The notes under the pieces are model-generated. The model was not told the DNA's origin. It ran no database searches and saw only the letters and a list, made by a program, of their open reading frames with translations. Below, piece by piece: positions 1 to 6,354 of a DNA stretch of 6,689 bases. The stretch spans positions 1 to 6,689 of the forward strand of contig SFFS01000139.1 in assembly GCA_004557805.1 (NCBI GenBank), given 5' to 3'. The stretch comes from Clostridiales bacterium (GTDB lineage Bacteria; Bacillota; Clostridia; Christensenellales; Aristaeellaceae). How positions within the stretch are numbered: position 1 is the first letter of the stretch; the number at the start of each line of letters is the position of its first letter. A program made the position numbers and the translations under genes.

Positions 1-470
1 TCCCCTTCACAGCGGACGTTGAACTTCCGGAAGCGCTGCTTCTGGGCGATCCTGTCGCCTTCCCCACGCCGGCGCATCTTGCAGGCCGGTTTCAGGCGGT
101 CGGTGAAACAGTTCATGTCTACGGCGAAATGGAATTTCAGGCCAGCGCGCGCTGCGCGCTCTGCCTCAAGGAAGCCTCCAAAGCGCTTCACGCCGCGTTT
201 GACGCAGTGTTCGCGCTCACGCCGAACCCGGATAATCCTGATCTTTACCTCTACGAAGGCAAAAGCGTGGATTTGACGGATATGGCGGCCGATGCGGCTG
301 TGCTCGCCCTGCCGATGCAGTGGCGCTGCCGTCCGGATTGCAAGGGCCTCTGCCCTGTATGCGGGGCGGACCGAAATGTGACATCGTGTTCATGCCGCCA
401 GGATTCCGGCAAGGAAAACCCTTTTGCGGTATTGCAACAGTTGATGACCGAGGATGAAAGCGAGGTGTAA
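1..470 (+). CDS. yceD: YceD/DUF177 family protein, 3' part
   Basis: The gene runs in from the left edge; the reading frame begins at base 3 and is open to the TAA at 468-470, giving about 155 visible residues, so only a short N-terminal piece is missing. The protein has the DUF177 layout: an early Cys-x2-Cys pair (ARCALC, around base 150) followed by an acidic, hydrophobic middle and a C-terminal cysteine-rich segment (CRPDCKGLCPVCG, around bases 327-366) with two more cysteines after it. YceD proteins are known for lying directly upstream of rpmF and have been linked to 23S rRNA metabolism; the exact biochemical role is not settled. The neighbouring rpmF starts 2 bp after the stop, and its ribosome binding site lies inside the last codons of this gene, so the two are cotranscribed and probably translationally coupled. 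Family identity rests on motif pattern plus gene order. Confidence 0.88.
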   Translation, partial: PFTADVELPEALLLGDPVAFPTPAHLAGRFQAVGETVHVYGEMEFQASARCALCLKEASKALHAAFDAVFALTPNPDNPDLYLYEGKSVDLTDMAADAAVLALPMQWRCRPDCKGLCPVCGADRNVTSCSCRQDSGKENPFAVLQQLMTEDESEV

Positions 471-472
471 CT

Positions 473-673
473 ATGGCTCTTCCGAAAGGGAAAATTTCGA
501 AAGCGAGAAAGCACGCCCGTCGTGCCAACTGGAAAATCAGCGCTCCCAGCATCGTCAAGTGTCCGCGCTGCCAGAAGATGAAGCTCGCCCACCGTGTTTG
601 CAAGAATTGCGGTTATTATGACGGCCGCGACGTCCTTGGCATCAGCGAGGATGGCAAGAAGAAAGACGCTTGA
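473..673 (+). CDS. rpmF: 50S ribosomal protein L32
   Basis: A 66-residue protein of the usual L32 length, a structural component of the large ribosomal subunit. The N-terminus is typical (MALPKGKISKARKHARRANW, rich in Lys and Arg for rRNA binding). The C-terminal half is a zinc ribbon with cysteines at residues 30, 33, 43 and 46 (CPRC and CKNC), so this is the zinc-containing form rather than the cysteine-free paralogue some Bacillota carry for zinc starvation. It ends in the expected GYYDGRDV segment and a charged tail. The start ATG follows GAGGTG at 462-467, inside the end of yceD. An intrinsic terminator lies 13 bp after the stop, closing the yceD-rpmF unit. Confidence 0.97.
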   Translation: MALPKGKISKARKHARRANWKISAPSIVKCPRCQKMKLAHRVCKNCGYYDGRDVLGISEDGKKKDA

Positions 674-686
674 GTTTCATAAAGAT

Positions 687-716
687 AACCCGCCTGTCAA
701 AGGGCGGGTTTTTCTT
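687..716 (+). terminator. Rho-independent terminator after rpmF
   Basis: The stem AACCCGCC (687-694) pairs with GGCGGGTT (703-710), and one extra T-G pair can form at 695/702. The loop is short, and TTTTTCTT follows on the plus strand. On the minus strand the same hairpin is preceded by AAGAAAAA and followed by TTATCTTTA. It could therefore also stop transcripts of the convergent kinase operon, though less efficiently. Confidence 0.93.
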
Positions 717-733
717 GTATAATCTAATCGTCG

Positions 734-992
734 TTATGATTTTCTGCTCAGAATGTGCCGCACGTCGTACCCGGAAAATCCACAGCGGCGATACAGTTTC
801 TCCGCATCGCTCCCCTGCTGCGATATTCCGGAAGCGCCTTTATCCATTCCATCGCCCTCTGCCGAGTCCCAGTTTAAGCGCAGCAATGCCACAATCTCTG
901 CCAATTTCGCGACGTCGCTATCGGACGCGGCGCATCTTCAAATACGTTCCGTCAGCATATTCCGTCAACAGCTTCAAAGAAAGCGCAATCAT
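734..992 (-). pseudogene. Degraded GNAT acetyltransferase remnant
   Basis: No intact gene fits this 300-bp stretch, but the minus strand carries pieces of what reads as one GNAT-type N-acetyltransferase spread over different frames. An ATG at 990-992, preceded by GGAG, opens a 24-codon frame that stops at 918-920. A second frame is open from 937 to the TAA at 734-736 (67 codons). It begins with DSDVAKLAEIVALLR and ends with DAEKLYRRCGFSGYDVRHIL, like the GNAT motif B region (A-x-x-LY-x-x-x-GF). A third frame (748-852) reads MEWIKALPEYRSRGAM, like the acetyl-CoA binding motif A (PEYRxRGxG). Motifs A and B overlap on the same DNA in different frames, whereas an intact GNAT has roughly 30 or more residues between them. 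This points to an internal deletion plus frameshifts. It lies 32 bp after the histidine kinase stop, in the same direction. Alternatives are a chance match, or a RecX-like tail for the GFSGYDVRHIL part. Confidence 0.55.
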
Positions 993-1024
993 CTTTTCTC
1001 CACTCAGTCTTTTCCCCTTGCGCC

Positions 1025-2062
1025 CTATCCCGCTATTTCCGGAATGCGCACGACAAATTCGCTGCCCTGTCCCGGCGCGCTGTGAATCGCAACCGTCCCG
1101 GCACAGATGGTCACAATACGCTTGACCAGCGCAAGCCCCAGACCGTAGCCCTTCATGCCGTGCGAAGCGTCGCCCTGATAAAACTTATCGAATACATGCT
1201 TCTGTGTTTCTTCGTCCATTCCGGGCCCCTCGTCGCGCACGGAAAACACAATTTCTTTCCCCTCGCGGCGCAGCGTGATATATAATGAGCCGCCCTGCGG
1301 CGAAAACTTAATCGCGTTGCCGATAAGATTGCGCCAGATGTGCGTGAGCAGTTCGGCATTATCGTTAATGGTGATCTCTTCCAGATCCGGCTGAAGATCA
1401 ATCTCCTTGGCCGTCCATTCCTTTTCGAGCAAAAGAAGGCTTTTGCGCACCTCCTCATCAACGCGAAACGGCTGCCTGTCGGTAACGATGTTCTGGTTTT
1501 CCAGCTTGGAAAGCAGCAGAATGCTCGACGCAAGGTTCGCAAGCCGGTCAGATTCCTCGGCGATAATGCCGGCATATTCGCGCCGCTGTTCGTCGGTCAG
1601 ATCTTCGCGCTGAAGCTGGCGCGCAAAGCCTCGAATGGAAACGATCGGCGTTTTGAATTCATGCGAAAAGTTGTTGATGAAATCCTCGCGGAACATCTCG
1701 ATGCTGCCCAATTCCGTCGCCATATCGTTGAAACTGCGCTGCAGTTCGTCAATTTCATCGATCGTGTTGCCTTCCTCGACGCGCACGGAAAAGTCGCCCT
1801 GCGAAATCTGCCGGGTCGCAGAAATCATATCGTCAATCGGGCGCAGAAACCGCGCGGAAATCACCATCGACATGAGCGTGCCCAGCACGCTGCTGACCAT
1901 CAGCAGGAACAGCGGCCGCGTCATCTGCGTGATGAACGGAAAGGGAATGATTCCAAACGCCAGCAGCACGATGTAGGACGATCCCGTCACCAGGCTGGAA
2001 AGCAGCATGATGAAAAATACCATCGTCACCATCAGCGAGCGCAGGGAATGGCGGTTTCTCAT
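1025..2062 (-). CDS. HAMP-domain sensor histidine kinase
   Basis: A 345-residue membrane sensor kinase that should autophosphorylate and pass phosphate to the response regulator encoded just upstream. There are two hydrophobic segments (about residues 9-39 and 50-70) separated by only about ten residues, so almost nothing projects outside the cell. A HAMP linker follows (about 71-123, with RFLRPIDDM and the DEIDELQRSFNDM helix). The dimerisation/phosphoacceptor box is FSHEFKTP with His134. The ATPase domain has the N box WRNLIGNAIKFS (Asn245, Asn249), the G1 box DEGPGM (277-282), the F box FDKFYQGD (291-298) and the G2 box GYGLGLALVKR (305-315). All catalytic residues are present, so it should be active. 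Its ATG overlaps the regulator's TGA by 4 bp (ATGA), indicating translational coupling. The signal sensed cannot be read from the sequence. Confidence 0.96.
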   Translation of the reverse strand: MRNRHSLRSLMVTMVFFIMLLSSLVTGSSYIVLLAFGIIPFPFITQMTRPLFLLMVSSVLGTLMSMVISARFLRPIDDMISATRQISQGDFSVRVEEGNTIDEIDELQRSFNDMATELGSIEMFREDFINNFSHEFKTPIVSIRGFARQLQREDLTDEQRREYAGIIAEESDRLANLASSILLLSKLENQNIVTDRQPFRVDEEVRKSLLLLEKEWTAKEIDLQPDLEEITINDNAELLTHIWRNLIGNAIKFSPQGGSLYITLRREGKEIVFSVRDEGPGMDEETQKHVFDKFYQGDASHGMKGYGLGLALVKRIVTICAGTVAIHSAPGQGSEFVVRIPEIAG

Positions 2063-2733
2063 CCCTTCGCCACCGCCTTATATCCCAGCCCGCGCACGGT
2101 CACAATGTCGAAATCCGCATTGTCCTTGAACCTGTCGCGCAGCCGGTTGACGTGCACGTCCACCGTTCGCTCGTCCGATTCGGACTCCATGTCCCAGATT
2201 TCATCCATCAGCTGACGGCGCGTAAAAATTTTCCCCTGATAGCTCAAAAGCTTAAACAGCAGCAGAAACTCCTTGGGCGGCAGCGAATCGGTTCTGCCAT
2301 CATGCGAAACCGTCATCGCGTCATAATCGAGCACAGTACCGCCGACGGTCAGCTTGTGTTCGTTGGCGATTCGCGCCCGGCGCAGAAGCGCCGCAATGCG
2401 CAGCAGCATCTCTTCCTCATCGACAGGCTTGACCATATAATCGTCCACGCCGGTAAGGAAGCCGCGTTTTTTATCAGCAGGCGCTTCTTTCGCCGTCACC
2501 ATCAAAACCGGCAGTTCACACCCGCCCTCGCGCAGCGTCTTGAGGAACGTAAAGCCGTCCATGCGCGGCATCATCACGTCGAGCAGAATCAGATCGACGT
2601 GATGCCTGTCCATCATTTCCAGCGCTTCCTCGCCGTCCCCCGCAGGGACGGTCGAATAGCCGTTCTGCTCCAGCACGGCCTGCATCAGCTTCCGAGTATG
2701 CGCATCATCCTCAACCACCATAATATGGAACAT
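2059..2733 (-). CDS. OmpR/PhoB-family response regulator
   Basis: A 224-residue DNA-binding response regulator. The receiver domain (about residues 1-120) has the acidic pocket Asp9/Asp10, the phosphoacceptor Asp52 in LILLDVMMPRMDG, the switch Thr80 (MVTAKE) and the conserved Lys102 in KPVDEEEML. The C-terminal winged-helix domain (about 127-222) shows the usual LPPKEFLLLFKLLSYQG start, a recognition-helix region DERTVDVHVNRLRDRF and the final VRGLGYKA hairpin. Length and domain order are standard for the family, and no key residue is missing. The start is supported by GGAGGGA at 2741-2747 on the minus strand. The gene follows the CitX-CitG fusion after a 50-bp gap and overlaps the kinase start by 4 bp. 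It probably acts with that kinase; target genes are unknown, and regulation of its own operon is the simplest guess. Confidence 0.96.
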   Translation of the reverse strand: MFHIMVVEDDAHTRKLMQAVLEQNGYSTVPAGDGEEALEMMDRHHVDLILLDVMMPRMDGFTFLKTLREGGCELPVLMVTAKEAPADKKRGFLTGVDDYMVKPVDEEEMLLRIAALLRRARIANEHKLTVGGTVLDYDAMTVSHDGRTDSLPPKEFLLLFKLLSYQGKIFTRRQLMDEIWDMESESDERTVDVHVNRLRDRFKDNADFDIVTVRGLGYKAVAKG

Positions 2734-2755
2734 CGCAAAATCCCTCCATGCGGGC

Positions 2756-2787
2756 AGTATAGCGCGCGATTATGAACCGCACGTCAA
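2756..2787 (-). promoter_or_regulatory. Possible weak internal promoter before the response regulator
   Basis: On the minus strand a TTGACG hexamer (2782-2787, containing the TGA stop of the upstream gene) is followed by TATACT (2756-2761), a good -10 match. The spacer is 20 bp, longer than the usual 17, so this would be weak or need an activator. It lies in the longest gap (50 bp) inside the minus-strand operon, which is where a separate start for the two-component pair would be expected. Confidence 0.28.
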
Positions 2788-4112
2788 TTTTCAGCCGTTT
2801 CAAAGAAGAAAAAGAAATACGCAACCGCCAGCAGATCGGCGCAGCCGCCGGGGCTGAGATTTGCCGCAATACACTCGGCGTCCAGCTGCGCTGCCACAGA
2901 AAGCGCGTTCGCGTCCATTCTGCACAGTTCTTCTGTCCGGGCGCGCAGGCGCGCGGGAGCTTCCGCGCCGCCCCGTCTGACAAGATTCGTATCCTCCGCG
3001 CCGCACAGAAGCGCCAGCAGCGCTTCCACACCCGCGTCGTTCGGCGTTTTGCCTTTCGTAAGCGCCCGCCTGAGCGCCGGCAGCGCAATCTCTGCGGCCG
3101 TTTCAAAGCCGCAGACCGCCTCCTTCCGCGCGCCATACAGCGCGCCGCCGTGCGCCTGGGCAAACGCTTCACATGCATCACGCGCCATTGCGGCCGCCTC
3201 GCGCCGCATTTCTTCCACGGAAAACGACGCTTTCGTTTGATACAGATACCCTGCCGCAGCGCACAGCGTACCGAGCGAAAAAACAGCGCCCTTGTGCGTG
3301 TTCACGCCGCCCGTCGCCTCCAACATATCGCGCTCTGCCAGAACGCCCAAAAATTTCACATCGTCAAACCGTTCCGCAGCGCCCCTCCCCTCACCGTGCA
3401 GACCGGAAAGCGCGCACTCGCGGAAATACGCCGTCAGCGCCGCTGCGCTCCGCTGGAACGTAAAAAAGTCCATATCGTCATGCGCGCCTGCGTTTGCACG
3501 ATCGACCAGCCCCGGCTTGGGCGTAACGGCCACTTCATACAGCAGCGCGCGCACGGCTCGTTCGGCGATCTGATCGGCGCAGCGGCCGTCCAAGAAGGCG
3601 CCCAGCGCCGAAAACACATGCGTTTGCAGCTCCGCTGCGCTGTGCGTCCGACTGCGGGCGCATTCCGCCGCCGGTTTCCCGCACAGAAAACAGCGCCGCT
3701 CTGGCACCCCCGCCTCTACACGGCTGATTTTCGCGCCGTCCGTATCGATAACATCTATGTCGAAATACCGTCCGATCGCGCATTTCTCCTCGATCGCGCA
3801 CAGCGCCCGTTTGACTCTCAGCGCCCCGGCGCGCACAGCCAGCAGCGCCTCGCAGCCTGTTGCGGCCCGCGTTTCGGCGCGCTGTACCGTTTCGATCTGC
3901 TCTGCCAGCAGCACCGCGCCGATCTGCCGCAGCCCCTCGTCGAACGCGCGGCGCAAAAGCGCGCTGTCCTTCACGGGGCCTGGCACGTTCAGCGTAAACG
4001 ACACAAGCGGCAGTCCATGCCTTTCGATCATCTCACGCTGCGCCGCCGCGCGGCGCTCGCGCGCGTCAAGCATCTCGCCCAGCGCCACCGCACGGTTTTC
4101 TCCGGCAAACAT
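2784..4112 (-). CDS. citXG: CitX-CitG fusion: prosthetic-group synthesis and transfer for a citrate lyase-type acyl carrier protein
   Basis: A 442-residue fusion of two enzymes. The N-terminal part (about 1-160) is CitX-like, the transferase that attaches phosphoribosyl-dephospho-CoA to the citrate lyase acyl carrier protein. It has the signature GRYFDIDVID (114-123) and a CFLCGKPAAECARSRTHS segment (141-158). The C-terminal part (about 165-442) is CitG-like, the triphosphoribosyl-dephospho-CoA synthase that uses ATP and dephospho-CoA. It has EVAVTPKPGLVDRANAGAHD (193-212), GGVNTHKGAVFSLG (268-281), EDTNLVRRGG (373-382) and LSPGGCADLL (419-428). CitXG fusions are known in other bacteria. The protein should be cytoplasmic and intact. 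The start is supported by GGAGG at 4121-4125, and the gap from the preceding gene is 16 bp. Oddly, no citrate lyase (citDEF), citrate lyase ligase or malonate decarboxylase gene is in the window, so its carrier protein must be elsewhere or different. The C-terminus ends in an unusual run of five Phe. Confidence 0.9.
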   Translation of the reverse strand: MFAGENRAVALGEMLDARERRAAAQREMIERHGLPLVSFTLNVPGPVKDSALLRRAFDEGLRQIGAVLLAEQIETVQRAETRAATGCEALLAVRAGALRVKRALCAIEEKCAIGRYFDIDVIDTDGAKISRVEAGVPERRCFLCGKPAAECARSRTHSAAELQTHVFSALGAFLDGRCADQIAERAVRALLYEVAVTPKPGLVDRANAGAHDDMDFFTFQRSAAALTAYFRECALSGLHGEGRGAAERFDDVKFLGVLAERDMLEATGGVNTHKGAVFSLGTLCAAAGYLYQTKASFSVEEMRREAAAMARDACEAFAQAHGGALYGARKEAVCGFETAAEIALPALRRALTKGKTPNDAGVEALLALLCGAEDTNLVRRGGAEAPARLRARTEELCRMDANALSVAAQLDAECIAANLSPGGCADLLAVAYFFFFFETAEN

Positions 4113-4128
4113 GTCTCTTTCCTCCGTG

Positions 4129-5046
4129 TCAGTCGAGTTTTACATGGTTGAGGTGATGGTAATCCAGCGGCGACGCGTCGCCTACCAGTCCGACCATCAG
4201 ATATTGCTCCGAAAGACTGTCGTATTCCACTTCCGGCACCATCCGGAAGTTTTCAATCTCTCCGGTATAGCGCACATGCATGCGCGGACCGGTACAGTGG
4301 TGCAGCTTTTCGCCGAAGCGGATATGCTCGTCATCCACATAGGAAACGGGCACGTTCTCACGGATTTTGCGATGCACGTATTCTTCAATTTCAGGAATAT
4401 CCACCTCCGGCTTCTGATCGAAGCCGAGGATAAACCCATGGCGCACGTCGCCGTGGTGGAAGTTTTCGCGGTAGCGCTTCCAGAGCATGCGCTCGACAAG
4501 ATCCTCCGCCGTATGCGCCATCTTGCGGTATTTGATCGATCGGAAAACGATATCGGCCACCTCCTGTGATTCGGGGCCGAAAATGGTGGGCCGCGTGACG
4601 ATAATCTCCTCGCCCACGCCGATCAGCAGTTCTGCCTTGACGGGAATAAACGGTTCGAGCATTTCAAAGTGCTCCACGACGACGCGCTTTCCCAGCCCCA
4701 AGGCGTTCATCACCGCGTCGGCCAGTTCCGGAATGGGCGTGAACGCGGTTTCAAAGCGCATATCAAGGTGATACGTATGCGGACTGAAAAAGCCGCCTTC
4801 TCCCACGGACAGAATCGGCAGCGGCCGAACGTTCACGCCGTTATCGTCGTTCGTCATTTCAAGCCCGGGGAACATGCCTTTGACGAGCATGCTCTTTCCG
4901 CTTCCCGCCTCGCCGACAATGCCGATAAGCCGGTCGAACGGGCTGAGATGCCGCGCCGCAATCATCCGTCCCATCTCCGTCATGCGCACCATGCCGCGCG
5001 GAGCGAAATATGCGCTGTACATCAGCGCTTCGCGTGTCTTTGCCAT
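4129..5046 (-). CDS. P-loop NTPase/kinase-like protein with C-terminal tRNA-synthetase SAD-like domain, function unknown
   Basis: A 305-residue protein. The N-terminal part carries a Walker A loop GEAGSGKS (45-52) preceded by hydrophobic IGIV, resembling small-molecule or nucleoside kinases; a segment RVVVEHFEML (121-130) is a possible second strand/acidic site. The C-terminal part (about 176-275) resembles the second additional domain (SAD) of alanyl/threonyl-tRNA synthetases and AlaX editing proteins. It has HTAEDLVERML (178-188) where those have HTAxHLL, then EIEEYVHRKIRENVPV (219-234), then CTGPRMHVRYTGEIENFRMV (251-270) where they have CGGTHVxxTGEIGxFKI. The metal site is altered: the second His of HxxxH is Asp182, and C-x3-H has become C-x5-H (Cys251, His257). 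From memory, unchecked, similar clostridial proteins carry a generic alanine-tRNA synthetase second additional domain name. The start is supported by GGAGG at 5053-5057. Substrate and reaction are unknown; position suggests a shared pathway with the DUF362 and CitXG neighbours. Confidence 0.8.
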   Translation of the reverse strand: MAKTREALMYSAYFAPRGMVRMTEMGRMIAARHLSPFDRLIGIVGEAGSGKSMLVKGMFPGLEMTNDDNGVNVRPLPILSVGEGGFFSPHTYHLDMRFETAFTPIPELADAVMNALGLGKRVVVEHFEMLEPFIPVKAELLIGVGEEIIVTRPTIFGPESQEVADIVFRSIKYRKMAHTAEDLVERMLWKRYRENFHHGDVRHGFILGFDQKPEVDIPEIEEYVHRKIRENVPVSYVDDEHIRFGEKLHHCTGPRMHVRYTGEIENFRMVPEVEYDSLSEQYLMVGLVGDASPLDYHHLNHVKLD

Positions 5047-5068
5047 AAGGAGCCTCCCAATATTTTTC

Positions 5069-5085
5069 GCCGCGCAGGGCGCGGC
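5069..5085 (-). other. Intercistronic GC-rich hairpin
   Basis: A perfect 7-bp inverted repeat, GCCGCGC / GCGCGGC with a 3-nt loop, lies directly after the stop of the DUF362 gene and ahead of the ribosome binding site of the next gene. On the transcribed (minus) strand it is followed by GAAAAATATT rather than a U tract, so it is not an intrinsic terminator. It may stabilise or help process the mRNA, altering the ratio of the two proteins. Confidence 0.5.
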
Positions 5086-6246
5086 TTATGAACTCCGCTT
5101 CCCGTCCAGAATCCGTGCCAGCGGCGGACGCTTCGCCTTCATTGCGCCCTTCGGGCAGAGCTCCTGACAGCAGAAGCAGCGAATGCACTTCTTCTGATCG
5201 ATGCGCGGCAGGCGTTTTTCCATCGCAATCGCCTTGGCCGGACACACCGCCGCACATTTTCCGCAGCCGACACACGCATCCGCGCGCACACCCGGAACCG
5301 TCTCCAGCGCCCTGCGCGCGATACGTCCGATCATGCGATGCACCGCGCCCTTGCCCGTACCGTAAAATTCGATCGCATGGAAATGGCGAATCAAATCAAA
5401 ATCCGGACAGGCGAATGCGTTCAGATCACCGTGAACCGTCAATTCCTCCGCCGTCTGCGGAATCAGTCCGCGCTTTTGCGCAGCCAGCAGCGTCGGCACA
5501 TCCTGCACGGTCAGACCTATCAGCTTCGCGCATGCCAGATCCACGCTGTGAGGACACTGCGAGGCAAGCAGCGCGCCGATTTTGCGCGGTCTGCCCTGCG
5601 TAGGCCCATTGCCCTCCATTGCGTATACCGCGTCCACCACGCACAGCCGCGGCCTGAAGTATTCATTGAGATCAACGATCATATCGGCAAACCGCGTTTC
5701 GTTTGGATAGCGGTAGTGATATGCGCCCTTCGTCAGGCCCGGAATCGTTCCGAACAGGTTCTTCGCCGCGCCCGTCATCGCCATCATGCCGTGCGTTTTC
5801 AGCTTGCACAGGTCGATGATCGCGTCCGCGCCGTCCAGCCACGCGGTATATTCGAACTTCTTCGCCTCGACGGCCTGCAGAAAATCCGCTTCCTTTACGC
5901 TGAAATCGCGGTTCAGCCGTGCGCCCGCAGCTTCCGCCGCGTCCAGTCCTGCGGCGCGATATACGCCGGCCAGATATGCCGCCGTATAGGGGCCGCCCGG
6001 GCTGTCGCCCACGATGGCGGCAGCTCCGCGTTCCTGCAGCAGCTTCACCATCGCCGCAATCACCGCCGGGTGCGTCGTCGCAGCCGCATCCGGTTTCATA
6101 GCGGAAATCAGATTCGCCTTGATCGCCACAGTCATACCAGGTCTCACCCAGTCCAGTCCGCCTACGGGCCGCAGAACCGCGCGCAGCGCGGATAAAACCG
6201 TATCCTCCTCATAGCCGCCGCACGCGGCGATGGAAACGTCCTTCAT
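5086..6246 (-). CDS. DUF362 protein with two C-terminal 4Fe-4S ferredoxin motifs
   Basis: A 386-residue cytoplasmic protein. Residues about 1-290 match the DUF362 pattern: VAIKANLI (40-47), a THPAVIAAMVKLL helix after a small-residue loop, GDSPGGP (80-86), KLKTHGMMAMTGAAKNLFGTIPG (148-170) and an aspartate-containing VVDAVYAMEGNGP stretch (203-215). Residues 320-368 form a two-cluster ferredoxin module with Cys325, 328, 331, 335 (CVGCGKCAAVCP) and Cys354, 357, 360, 364 (CIRCFCCQELCP). An extra Cys359 sits within the second motif. This fits electron transfer or Fe-S-dependent chemistry, but the DUF362 reaction is not known. The start at 6246 is preceded by GGGGAG at about 6252-6257; an out-of-frame ATG at 6250 is ignored. 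It is the first gene of the minus-strand operon, 39 bp before the P-loop/SAD gene, downstream of a sigma-A-type promoter. Confidence 0.92.
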   Translation of the reverse strand: MKDVSIAACGGYEEDTVLSALRAVLRPVGGLDWVRPGMTVAIKANLISAMKPDAAATTHPAVIAAMVKLLQERGAAAIVGDSPGGPYTAAYLAGVYRAAGLDAAEAAGARLNRDFSVKEADFLQAVEAKKFEYTAWLDGADAIIDLCKLKTHGMMAMTGAAKNLFGTIPGLTKGAYHYRYPNETRFADMIVDLNEYFRPRLCVVDAVYAMEGNGPTQGRPRKIGALLASQCPHSVDLACAKLIGLTVQDVPTLLAAQKRGLIPQTAEELTVHGDLNAFACPDFDLIRHFHAIEFYGTGKGAVHRMIGRIARRALETVPGVRADACVGCGKCAAVCPAKAIAMEKRLPRIDQKKCIRCFCCQELCPKGAMKAKRPPLARILDGKRSS

Positions 6247-6270
6247 TCATTCTCCCCGCTTTCCTACTTT

Positions 6271-6299
6271 ATTTTACCAGTCATTTCAGAAATTGACAA
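6271..6299 (-). promoter_or_regulatory. Sigma-A-type promoter for the DUF362-citXG operon
   Basis: On the minus strand, TTGTCA (6294-6299) and TAAAAT (6271-6276) are separated by exactly 17 bp, and a TGG just precedes the -10. A start would fall near 6264, giving a leader of about 18 nt before the DUF362 ATG. The hexamers each differ from consensus at one position. Confidence 0.72.
6280..6297. promoter_or_regulatory. Imperfect palindrome, candidate operator
   Basis: GTCATTTC-A-GAAATTGAC is an inverted repeat with one extra T in the right arm; its core ATTTCAGAAAT (6283-6293) is perfect. It occupies the spacer of the leftward promoter and reaches into the -35 shared with the rightward promoter, which is where a repressor could affect both. 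No known regulator is recognised. Confidence 0.35.
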
Positions 6300-6321
6300 T
6301 CGCAAAACGCAAGACTATACT
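6293..6321 (+). promoter_or_regulatory. Strong sigma-A-type promoter for the yqeY-like gene
   Basis: TTGACA (6293-6298, perfect -35) and TATACT (6316-6321, one mismatch) are separated by 17 bp. A start is expected near 6328, giving a leader of about 27 nt. The -35 overlaps the -35 of the divergent promoter by five bases. Confidence 0.85.
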
Positions 6322-6354
6322 ATTTGTATCCATTTTAGAGAAAGAAGGGTTTCT

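Noticed and set aside
670..1125. Plus-strand open frame of 151 codons across the terminator and the kinase 3' end
   Set aside because: It starts inside rpmF, runs through the intrinsic terminator, overlaps the kinase gene and has a low-complexity Ser/Pro/Arg composition with no recognisable motif.
2790..2820. Run of five Phe codons at the end of CitXG considered as a frameshifted or slipped tail
   Set aside because: The preceding LSPGGCADLLAVAYF segment aligns with the normal CitG C-terminus and the codons are mixed TTC/TTT, so the frame looks genuine.
2772..4151. Plus-strand open frame of 459 codons opposite citXG
   Set aside because: It is an antisense shadow of a GC-rich gene; it is Arg/Gln/His-rich with no family features, while the minus strand encodes clear CitX and CitG motifs.
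5069..5085. Hairpin considered as an intrinsic terminator between the DUF362 and P-loop/SAD genes
   Set aside because: On the minus strand the stem is followed by A-rich, not U-rich, sequence, and on the plus strand the T run precedes the stem, so neither direction gives a terminator.
5338..6195. Plus-strand open frame of 285 codons opposite the DUF362 gene
   Set aside because: The composition is dominated by Arg, His and Gln with no domain motif; the opposite strand encodes conserved DUF362 motifs.
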